Of a stretch of 13,945 nucleotides of DNA, positions 7,550-13,501 are shown in pieces (the stretch's first letter is position 1; each line of letters begins with the position of its first letter). The stretch is taken from contig QHZM01000187.1 in NCBI GenBank assembly GCA_003224665.1, positions 1 to 13,945 on the forward strand, in the 5' to 3' direction. Made by a program: the position numbers and the translations under genes. Below the pieces are notes generated by a model. The model was not told the DNA's origin and did no database searches. It saw only the letters and a program-made list of their open reading frames with translations. This DNA is from Acidobacteriota bacterium. GTDB lineage: Bacteria > Acidobacteriota > Terriglobia > UBA7540.

Positions 7550-7771
7550 GGACCGAAGACCCCACCGGATTTGTTCAGGTCTCAATCGCTGCCTCTGTGC
7601 CCTTATACCTTTCCGCGAAAATAATTCTAATTTCCCCATCATGTCGAAGTGCCAATCTGCCGAAATAAGAACTGGCTCATGAGAGGGATCATTGCCAGGC
7701 AAGAAACGGTAAGGCCTCGGACAAGACCCCTGCACACCCAAGACCCTTCTCGCTTCCTTCGAGGAGCTGGA

Positions 7772-8449
7772 ATGCGGATATTGGTGGTCGAAGACGACAA
7801 AGCAGTGGCCGGTTTCTTGAAGAAGGGGCTCGAGGCTGAACAGTACGCGGTGGACATTGCGAGCGACGGCGAGGAAGCCCGATTCATGGCCGAGGAATTC
7901 GACTATGACCTTGTCGTCCTCGATCTGAACCTCCCCCGGGTAGATGGCTTCGAAGTGCTCAGCCAGATCCGGGCCAAAAAGTCCTCGCTCCCCATTCTGG
8001 TCTTGACGGCGCGCGTGCAGGTGAAAGACCGGGTGAACGGGCTGGACCGGGGGGCTGACGATTACCTGACCAAGCCTTTTTCTTTCAGCGAGCTTTCTGC
8101 TCGGGTGCGCGCTCTCTTGCGGCGGAGCGGGCGACCCAGCGAACTTGTCCTTCGCATTGGCGACCTGGAGATGGACCGGGTGGAGAGAACGGTGAAGCGG
8201 GGCGGCCGGCGGATCGAGTTGACCCCCAAGGAATTTGCCCTCCTCGAATACTTGATGCGCAATGTGGGTCGGCGCGTCACCCGGACCATGATCGTCGAGC
8301 ACGTTTGGAACCTCTCATTCGATACCATGACCAACGTTGTGGATGTTTACATCAACTACCTTCGGAAAAAAGTGGATGAGGGGTTCGACCACAAGTTGAT
8401 TCAAACGATTCGCGGCGTGGGGTACCAGCTCGGAGACACGGAGCAATAA
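7772..8449 (+). CDS. OmpR/PhoB-family response regulator
   Basis: 225 residues. The receiver domain (1-118) has D8/D9, phospho-acceptor D51 (LVVLDLNLPRVDG), T79 (LVLTAR) and K101 (YLTKPFSFSEL). The winged-helix DNA-binding domain (about 127-221) has the recognition region RRVTRTMIVEHVW, VVDVYINYLRKKVD and the C-terminal hairpin IQTIRGVGYQL. The pattern is close to the CusR/CopR-like subgroup, so control of envelope or metal-stress genes is possible but unproven. The start is ATG 7772 because GAGGAG (7761-7766) lies 5 nt before it and the receiver begins MRILVVEDD; the upstream in-frame extension has no receiver character. It is separated from the NtrC gene by 222 bp and is probably transcribed on its own. 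The next gene encodes a histidine-kinase-like protein that may be its (degenerate) partner. Confidence 0.95.
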   Translation: MRILVVEDDKAVAGFLKKGLEAEQYAVDIASDGEEARFMAEEFDYDLVVLDLNLPRVDGFEVLSQIRAKKSSLPILVLTARVQVKDRVNGLDRGADDYLTKPFSFSELSARVRALLRRSGRPSELVLRIGDLEMDRVERTVKRGGRRIELTPKEFALLEYLMRNVGRRVTRTMIVEHVWNLSFDTMTNVVDVYINYLRKKVDEGFDHKLIQTIRGVGYQLGDTEQ

Positions 8450-8568
8450 GTCCGCCCGGAGGCCTTTCCGAGTTCACGAACCCTCCGCCCGGCTTTGCCG
8501 ATGAGGGCCAGCCCAGGGCTGAGGAAAATCACGGTTAGCACGCAATCAACCTTTCGCCGGGACGGACC

Positions 8569-9384
8569 ATGAGCAATCGGTTTCAAACGCTCTCGGGATC
8601 CGCGCCGGAGCATGACCAACCCGCGAAGAGCGGAAAAGGGTCGAAGGATAACCTCGTCCGGGCCTTCGACCGGCCGATATTGGGGCGGAAGACCCCTCCA
8701 GATCTGCCTGCGGGGCTCCCCGCCATTATCCACTGCCTGAGCCAGCCGCTGACCGCCTTGCACGGCTCGCTCGAGCTGAGCCTTCTGACCGAGCACAGTG
8801 TGGCGGAATACCGCTCGGCTTTGGAGGAATCACTGGCCCAGGCAGACTATATGTTCTCCTTGCTCGGCAGGCTGCGGGAGCTCGTGGCCGCGAAGGAGAC
8901 AAGTGAGCCAGCTGAAATTGTCAGCCTCGACGAATTGCTCAAGGAAATGGTAGATAAATTGCGCCCACTGGCGGATTCGCGAAGTCTCAAGGTCAGCGTC
9001 CGATCGGCCGGAAAGTGTTGCGTCCGCGCCGACCCCATGAAGCTGAGCGAAGCTGTACTCAAAGTCCTTGACCGCGCCATCAATCGGGCTCCGGATTCCG
9101 GAACGGTGCGGATTTCAGTCTCGGGTGACGACACCCAGGTGGTCTTTGAGATTACCGACGACGGGCCTCCTCCTGACTCAGGGGAGCTCGAGCGCCTCTT
9201 CCGAAGCCGGTCGCTCGGGGAAATGTTCGCGGAGGCCTTTAAACGCGGCACACTCGAATGGGCAACCGCCAAACTCATTTTCGAGACGCAAGGAGGCCTT
9301 GTTCAAGTCGCCGAAAAGCCCGGCAAGGGGTGCCTGTTTCGCGTCTGCTTCCCTTGCCAGTCTCCAGACCCCTCTATAACCTAG
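8569..9384 (+). CDS. Soluble degenerate histidine kinase-like protein
   Basis: 271 residues with no transmembrane segment. Residues 53-70 resemble a histidine-kinase dimerisation helix, IIHCLSQPLTALHGSLEL, with H55 and P60 in the H-box positions. Residues 116-262 follow the HATPase fold: the segment LKVLDRAINRAPDSG fits the N-box, EITDDGPPPDSGELERLF the G1 box, and the C-terminal strands GGLVQVAEKPGKGCLFRVCF fit well. The key ATP-binding residues are missing, however. The N-box Asn is R169, the G1 glycine is replaced (DDGPPP for DxGxGI), and the GLGL of G2 reads GTLEW. It may therefore be a pseudokinase that docks the OmpR-type regulator encoded 119 bp upstream, or a phosphatase or phosphotransfer scaffold. 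The N-terminal 45 residues are unordered. Start ATG 8569 has only a weak GGGA (8559-8562). Confidence 0.75.
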   Translation: MSNRFQTLSGSAPEHDQPAKSGKGSKDNLVRAFDRPILGRKTPPDLPAGLPAIIHCLSQPLTALHGSLELSLLTEHSVAEYRSALEESLAQADYMFSLLGRLRELVAAKETSEPAEIVSLDELLKEMVDKLRPLADSRSLKVSVRSAGKCCVRADPMKLSEAVLKVLDRAINRAPDSGTVRISVSGDDTQVVFEITDDGPPPDSGELERLFRSRSLGEMFAEAFKRGTLEWATAKLIFETQGGLVQVAEKPGKGCLFRVCFPCQSPDPSIT

Positions 9385-9459
9385 CCGGCCTGCCCCGATA
9401 TCGCCCTCGACTCTCTTCTGTTAACTCCTGTAAACATAGAAAACTTTAATGTTCTTCTA

Positions 9460-9488
9460 ATGACTCTTTAAGATCACAACACTATAAA
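9460..9488 (+). promoter_or_regulatory. Putative promoter for the sigma factor gene
   Basis: ATGACT (9460-9465) and TATAAA (9483-9488) are 17 nt apart, inside an AT-rich stretch (about 9418-9492) that stands out from the GC-rich surroundings. The start point would be near 9495, leaving a leader of about 160 nt before the TTG at 9655. Confidence 0.45.
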
Positions 9489-9494
9489 AGAGTT

Positions 9495-9597
9495 CGCCGG
9501 TCGAAGCTCGGCCGGGCGCTGATAAGCCACTTCTTGGAACCGAAGGGGATAAACCCTGCGAGACCAAGAGGCCTTTCACGGCTTTCGACGCCGCCTC
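9495..9597 (+). ncRNA. Structured 5' leader of the sigma factor gene, unassigned
   Basis: Three stem-loops follow the predicted start point. Hairpin 1 (9495-9518) has about 10 pairs with one bulged G. Stem 2 has CTTCTTGG (9530-9537) pairing over 8 bp (one G-U) with CCAAGAGG (9564-9571), enclosing a small hairpin AGGG/CCCT with loop GATAAA (9544-9557). Hairpin 3 is CGGC/GCCG (9579-9593), extendable by GAGG (9568-9571) with CCTC (9594-9597). The GAGG is shared, so stem 2 and extended hairpin 3 exclude each other, as in an attenuator or riboswitch. I compared it by eye with c-di-GMP-I and other classes and found no match. Confidence 0.4.
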
Positions 9598-9654
9598 ACT
9601 GAGTCCCAGCAAGCATGCCAGCTCAATCCTGAAAAATTTTTAAAGGAGGTTAAT

Positions 9655-10665
9655 TTGGGCTTTTCTGTCGTGTGCGCTTCCGAAAGCGAAACAAAGAAGT
9701 GGGGCCCTAAGCTGGATTCAGGCCCCATCGAATCTTTGTACTTCCACAGTTTAAAAGAACGAAATGAGATTGTAATGGAACACCTCCCCCAGGTCCGTTA
9801 CATCGCGAGGCGTATCCACGACCATTTGCCCCAGTTTGTTTCGCTTGAAGATCTGGTCCAGTCAGGCGTCCTGGGACTGATGGAAGCGCTCCATAACTTC
9901 GATCCCGGCAAGAACGTGCAGCTCAAGTCCTATGCGAAGGATAGGATCCGGGGCGCCATCCTCGACAGCCTCCGTGAACTCGACTGGGGCCCGCGGACCT
10001 TGCGAAGGAAGGCCCGACAAATTGGCAGCGCCCGGCAAACTTTGAGCGCCAGGCTCGGACGAGCGCCTTCGGAGGCTGAGTTGGCCTCCGAAATGGGGAT
10101 GACCTTGAAGAAATTCCAGCGCTTGCTGGGAGAACTCCACGGGCTCGAAGTGGTCAGCTTGCAAGCTGCCTGTCTGGATGACGCTGGAGGAAATGAAGAA
10201 CTGAGCTGCACTCCCCACTCGATGGAGGAGGACCCCTCTTCAGTATGCCTGCGCTCGGAGATGCACGGACTGCTTGGGCGCGCCCTCATTGACCTGCCCG
10301 GCCGGAAAAGGCAAGTGCTTGCGCTCTATTATTGTGAGGAGCTTACCATGAAAGAGGTCGGGGCTAGGCTAGGGGTCGGTGAATCCCGAGTTTCGCAAAT
10401 TCATTCGGCTGCGCTCGCCCGCCTGCGGGCGCGGATGAGACAGCTCCTCGAGTCCCGGGTCCGGCAGCAGCGGCTCGGCCCACGGAATGGTGAAATCGCG
10501 GCATGGAAAAGGCCGCAACCCCTGGCACTCCCGGGCACCGCGGCGACCCGCGCCAAGCGAGGGCCGCACGTTTCGTCGGCTTGGGGCGAGCCAACTCGAG
10601 GCAACTACCTTGAACCTCATTCGAATCAGCCTGAGCGGCGCGAGTCACAATTAGTTCCCGCTTAG
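9655..10665 (+). CDS. FliA/SigF-type (group 3) sigma factor with C-terminal extension
   Basis: 336 residues. Region 2 (about 44-122) contains VRYIARRIHDHLP, LEDLVQSGVLGLMEAL and FDPGKNVQLKSYAKDRIRG, followed by AILDSLRELDWGPRTLRRKA. This matches the FliA/WhiG/SigB group, which binds core RNA polymerase and alternative -10 elements. Region 3 is about 125-190. Region 4 (about 203-265) carries LTMKEVGARLGVGESRVSQI, the -35-binding helix-turn-helix. About 70 residues after region 4 are rich in Arg, Pro and Gly with no fold I recognise; FliA proteins are usually about 240 residues. The start is TTG 9655, supported by TAAAGGAGGT (9641-9650), a near-perfect Shine-Dalgarno 5 nt upstream. Possible targets are motility, stress or surface genes; no flagellar gene is in view. 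The convergent STAS and RsbW genes suggest control by partner switching, which is inference. Confidence 0.93.
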   Translation: MGFSVVCASESETKKWGPKLDSGPIESLYFHSLKERNEIVMEHLPQVRYIARRIHDHLPQFVSLEDLVQSGVLGLMEALHNFDPGKNVQLKSYAKDRIRGAILDSLRELDWGPRTLRRKARQIGSARQTLSARLGRAPSEAELASEMGMTLKKFQRLLGELHGLEVVSLQAACLDDAGGNEELSCTPHSMEEDPSSVCLRSEMHGLLGRALIDLPGRKRQVLALYYCEELTMKEVGARLGVGESRVSQIHSAALARLRARMRQLLESRVRQQRLGPRNGEIAAWKRPQPLALPGTAATRAKRGPHVSSAWGEPTRGNYLEPHSNQPERRESQLVPA

Positions 10666-11119
10666 GACCGCTCCCTGGACGCCTTCCCTTTTTAATCCGC
10701 CGGCTCGATTCTCGTAAGAAAATCCAAATGAAAAAATCGCTGAGAGTCTAATCGCCGGTGAAGAGAGTTCGTTCCGACTCATCAGCGGGAAATCCGTTTC
10801 CGGTCAGGTCTCCGCTGCGGCTGGGCGATTTTCTCCATGCTCACCGCCGCCGGCTCATTCTGCGAACCCGTCGGTTCCGGCTGCCGGGCCTGAATCGGTA
10901 GATAGAAGATGAGGGAACGGAGAAACTTTCGCCGCAGACGTGCCCCTGCAATTTTATTGGGACTGGGGCTCGGGTGCCGCTCTGAGGGTTTCTTAAAGTC
11001 GTGGCGACGGCCAGGTGTTTCGCAGCGAGGGGTTGGAAAGGGGGGCTCGCTCCTTCAGGCAGTGCCGGAAGAGCCGGACCAGGACCGTGGCCAGCCCAAA
11101 CCCTTCCGGGGTGTAACCC
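10666..11119. other. Convergent intergenic region, no supported gene
   Basis: 454 bp between the stop codons of the sigma factor and STAS genes. Open frames here lack ribosome sites and protein-like composition. The only notable content is the nested inverted repeat described at 10750-10830. No clear U-tailed terminator is seen for either gene. Confidence 0.5.
10750..10830. ncRNA. Possible structured RNA (three-way-junction-like fold)
   Basis: Outer stem AATCGCC (10750-10756) pairs with GGCGATT (10824-10830). Inside lie GAGT (10765-10768)/ACTC (10777-10780) and a longer arm CAGCGG (10783-10788)/CCGCTG (10812-10817), capped by a GAAA/TTTC hairpin near 10789-10800. Read on the plus strand it is followed by TTCTCC, so it may act as a terminator 85 nt after the sigma gene stop, or be an independent RNA. 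No known family is recognised. Confidence 0.3.
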
Positions 11120-11479
11120 TTACGCCCTGGAGGTCTTCTGGAAACTCCCGATAGCCTTCGCCTCATCGTCGTGGACGTCGAAGACGGTGTAAAGTTTCGT
11201 GATCTGCAAAAGGTCGTGGACCTTCTTGGTGAGGCTGAGCAGTTTGAGCTGGCCACCCTTGTCTGAGACCGCGATATAGGCGCTGACCAGCTCGCCGATT
11301 CCGGTACTGTCGATATAGGTGACATCGGCCAGGTTCAGCAGCACGTGTTTCTGGCCTTTCCCCAATTGTTCCCGAATCAACTCGCGCAATTGAGAGCAGC
11401 CCTCCCCCAAAGTGATCCTTCCGCTGACGTCCACCACGGTCACGGAATTAACTTGTCGTACTGTGGCCTTCATGCTCAC
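11120..11479 (-). CDS. STAS-domain anti-sigma factor antagonist (RsbV/SpoIIAA-like)
   Basis: 119 residues, a single STAS domain of normal family length. It begins VTVVDVSGRITLGEGCSQL, has the central strand KHVLLNLADVTYIDSTGIG, then GQLKLLSLTKKVHDLLQITKL. S58 in D57-S58-T59-G60 is the expected phosphorylation site. Unphosphorylated family members bind an RsbW-type kinase and free its sigma factor. The start is GTG 11477-11479, not the ATG two codons later, because AAGGAGGG (complement of 11487-11494) is 7 nt before the GTG. The start lies inside the 3' end of the rsbW-like gene (32-nt overlap), so the two were translated from one message. A convergent sigma factor gene is 454 bp away. Confidence 0.93.
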   Translation of the reverse strand: MSMKATVRQVNSVTVVDVSGRITLGEGCSQLRELIREQLGKGQKHVLLNLADVTYIDSTGIGELVSAYIAVSDKGGQLKLLSLTKKVHDLLQITKLYTVFDVHDDEAKAIGSFQKTSRA

Positions 11480-11820
11480 GGGCGTTCCCTCCTTGGTGCC
11501 GCTGCGATTTGGAATTCAACCGTTTCACCATGGTCACTTCCGCCCCATGGCCTTTGATATTTTCCACGCGGACTTCATCCATGAAATCGCAGCCAGACCT
11601 GTTTATTCGCGTCGTTCTTGTTGCCGTGCTCGACCGCGTTGATCACTGACTCATGGACGGCCATTTCGACTTTGTAAGCGTCGTCCTCGTCGAGTCCCGC
11701 CGTGGCGCAGACCCCCCGGGCGATGCCCTCGGCGACCTCGATGTTCTTGAGCGTGCTTTCGAGGGTCACCTCGACAACGCTCGAGCCAGAAGCCATATTC
11801 GGTTGCGGGAGCAAACCCAC
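11448..11820 (-). pseudogene. RsbW/SpoIIAB-type anti-sigma factor kinase, internally deleted and frameshifted
   Basis: The first frame (81 codons, stop at 11575-11577) encodes the N-terminal half: LKNIEVAEGIARGVCATAG, then the N-box AVHESVINAVEHGN (E57, N61, H65) and KQVWLRF. A +1 frame beginning FMDEVRVENIKGHGAEVTMV (Met codon at 11580-11582) supplies the typical C-terminal strands and ends at TAA 11448-11450, inside the STAS gene. Between them the segment with the ATP lid, DxGxGFD and GRGIxLM motifs (about 45 residues in the family) is absent. The gene would therefore make no working kinase. The start is either GTG 11820 or ATG 11794-11796; neither has a clear Shine-Dalgarno. In its intact form it would bind a sigma factor and phosphorylate the STAS protein downstream. 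An assembly collapse is an alternative to genuine decay. Confidence 0.8.
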
Positions 11821-11825
11821 CTGAG

Positions 11826-11854
11826 AAATTACAATAGGGGCGCCCGAAAGTCAA
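11826..11854 (-). promoter_or_regulatory. Weak candidate promoter for the rsbW/STAS pair
   Basis: TTGACT (complement of 11849-11854) lies 17 nt from TAATTT (complement of 11826-11831), just upstream of the rsbW-like start and in the 66-bp gap after the M24 gene. The -10 match is poor. Confidence 0.22.
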
Positions 11855-11886
11855 TGAAGGTCGGCCCTTTTCCGCCGACCGCCCTT

Positions 11887-13071
11887 TCAGATTTCGATAA
11901 GCATGTCCTCGAGTCGCGTCGGGTAGCGGTTCAGGATTTCGCCCCGGTCCTTTCTGACCACGACCGTCTCCGAGTGCCTGAACCCGCCGAACTGGGGGTC
12001 ATAAACACCGGGCTCGCAACTGAAGGTCATTCCCTCGCGGAGCACCGTTTTGTCACCCTCCGCAATCCACGGCGATTCGTGCCCTTCGAGTCCGATGCCG
12101 TGGCCGGTGCGGTGCCGGAGAAACTGCTCAAACCCGGCCTTGCGGATCTGGTCGAGCGCCCGGCGGTCCACGTCCTCGGCCACCGCGCCGTCCTTCAAGC
12201 CCAGGGCGCCTTCGTCGTGCGCGGCGAGCATGGCGTCAAAAAGCCGCCGTGCGTACTCGCTGGGCTTCCCGACCGAAAACGATCGTTCGCACTCGACGTT
12301 GTAGCCGCCCACCTGCGCGCCGAGACTCAGGATCAACGCGTCACCCCTGCTTAGGCGATCTTTGCTCGCGACGGCGTGGGGGAATGCGGAGCGTTTCCCG
12401 AAGGGCACCAGGCCGCCAAACGGCGCATCAATCGTGACGCCCACAACGCTTCGCAGTTCTCGAGACATCTTGTCTGCCAGGGCATCGGCCGTGGCCTTGA
12501 GGATCTGGTCCTCGGTCACTCGCCCGTTCAGGGTGATAAAGTCCCGGCCGGCCTGCACCGCGAAATCGGCGAAGTGCATCGCCCGGCGCATGACGCCGGG
12601 CGTCTCAATCCCGATGCGCCTATTTGCCGGTCCGCGCCGTGCCACACGTTCAAAAATCCAGCGAACGCGGTTCACGGGCCCGGGGTAATCGAAGTAAGAC
12701 TCGTAGTCTTTCACCCACCAGAGCTTGACTTGGTCAACTTCGAGTTCCGGGATGAACAGCGCGGGGTCGCCCGACTTCGGAATGAGAACTCCAAGGGGTC
12801 GCTCGGTGGAGATGTGGAAATAGCCCGTCGTGTAGATGACGTTGTGGGCGTCGAGGAGCACCAGACCGTCAAGCCGGCGCTTCTCCATTTCGCCCTGGAC
12901 CTGTTTGATTTTCTTTTTGTACCACTCGGGGGGCAGGCGGTCTTGCCCTTCAGGCTCAGTCACGGCGGCTGAAAGCGTGATGGCTCGAGTGCGCGCGACG
13001 GCGCGCCCAGATGGGCCCAAGGCCGCTAGTGAGCCGACCGCGCGTAAGAACTCTCGTCGTTTTTGACGCAT
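11887..13071 (-). CDS. Tat-exported M24-family (creatinase/prolidase-like) hydrolase
   Basis: 394 residues from ATG 13069-13071. The N-terminus MRQKRREFLRAVGSLAALG carries a twin-arginine motif (R5-R6-E-F-L), so export folded to the periplasm is likely; this fixes the start, since the 101-codon in-frame extension upstream is not protein-like. Residues 47-190 are the creatinase N-terminal domain and 195-385 the pita-bread catalytic domain. Conserved residues are H232, H324 (RTGHGIGLEGHE), E353 (SCEPGVY) and E368 (FRHSETV). The two Asp metal ligands of aminopeptidase P/prolidase are replaced: the first position is S249 (ILSLGA) and the second is E260 in NVECERSF. E262 aligns with the Glu of creatinase ALERT. 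A metal-independent C-N hydrolase, or a one-metal enzyme, is more likely than a classical Xaa-Pro peptidase. The substrate is unknown. It has its own upstream promoter. Confidence 0.88.
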   Translation of the reverse strand: MRQKRREFLRAVGSLAALGPSGRAVARTRAITLSAAVTEPEGQDRLPPEWYKKKIKQVQGEMEKRRLDGLVLLDAHNVIYTTGYFHISTERPLGVLIPKSGDPALFIPELEVDQVKLWWVKDYESYFDYPGPVNRVRWIFERVARRGPANRRIGIETPGVMRRAMHFADFAVQAGRDFITLNGRVTEDQILKATADALADKMSRELRSVVGVTIDAPFGGLVPFGKRSAFPHAVASKDRLSRGDALILSLGAQVGGYNVECERSFSVGKPSEYARRLFDAMLAAHDEGALGLKDGAVAEDVDRRALDQIRKAGFEQFLRHRTGHGIGLEGHESPWIAEGDKTVLREGMTFSCEPGVYDPQFGGFRHSETVVVRKDRGEILNRYPTRLEDMLIEI

Positions 13072-13197
13072 TGCGTTAGTTCCAGTCCGCGCTTGGCTTT
13101 TCGCACGGAGAAGCAGCGGCCGGGAAAGGAGAAATGCGGGCCCCGCGAACAGTTCTTCCCGGCTCTCTGTCGCCGAGCGGCCACAAAAGCGCGCTAG

Positions 13198-13226
13198 AGG
13201 ATAATCAAACGTAAGTGTGTCGTCAA
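13198..13226 (-). promoter_or_regulatory. Putative sigma70 promoter for the M24 gene
   Basis: TTGACG (complement of 13221-13226) and TATCCT (complement of 13198-13203) are 17 nt apart, about 127 nt before the ATG at 13071. Confidence 0.45.
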
Positions 13227-13270
13227 TCGCGAGGCCCGAGCAGACTCTGACGCGCCGGCCCTGGGCACAC

Positions 13271-13307
13271 TTCGAATTGGCTTCGATTTGGGTTCGATTT
13301 GGGTTCG
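13271..13307. repeat. 11-bp tandem direct repeat
   Basis: Three consecutive 11-bp units: TTCGAATTGGC (13271), TTCGATTTGGG (13282), TTCGATTTGGG (13293), then a partial TTCG. The array sits 45-81 bp upstream of the M24 promoter's -35. An 11-bp period keeps copies on one face of the helix. Confidence 0.7.
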
Positions 13308-13409
13308 TTTTTCGGGGCCGGGTGATTGTTTTCAATAACTTATTGGCTTCGTTCGTGCATTTAACATCTTTCACCTACTTTCCGTACCCGGCGCCTCGTC
13401 TTCGAAGTT

Positions 13410-13501
13410 GTCATGCTGATCCCGCTCTGCTGGAGAAGCATCTTGCGACGCGAAAGGTGCGAGGTGGAAGAGGGAGCCCCTTCGCTCCCGCCCAGGATGA
13501 C
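13410..13501. repeat. 92-bp palindromic intergenic repeat (REP/MITE-like)
   Basis: Bounded by imperfect inverted ends GTCATGCTG (13410-13418) and CAGGATGAC (13493-13501, complement GTCATCCTG). An inner hairpin is GGGAGC (13472-13477)/GCTCCC (13484-13489). The segments GAAGCATCTTGCGACGCG and CTTCGCTCCCGCCCAGGATG resemble mobile intergenic palindromes common in several environmental phyla. Only one clear copy is in the window. Confidence 0.5.

Noticed and set aside
7550..7771. Sigma54 promoter between the NtrC-type and OmpR-type genes
   Set aside because: No GG-N10-GC arrangement with the flanking consensus was found; TGGCTC near 7674 has the wrong spacing to the next GC.
5948..8302. A 784-codon open frame on the minus strand across the kinase, NtrC and OmpR genes
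   Set aside because: It is antisense to three genes with clear catalytic motifs, spans their boundaries, and has no recognisable protein sequence.
9495..9600. c-di-GMP-I (GEMM) riboswitch upstream of the sigma factor
   Set aside because: A first hairpin followed by GGGCGCTGATAAGCC recalls GGACGCAAAGCC, but the second hairpin and the tetraloop-receptor parts do not fit the consensus.
10909..11154. Possible small Arg-rich gene on the plus strand
   Set aside because: No convincing Shine-Dalgarno, low-complexity translation, and its end overlaps the STAS gene in antisense.
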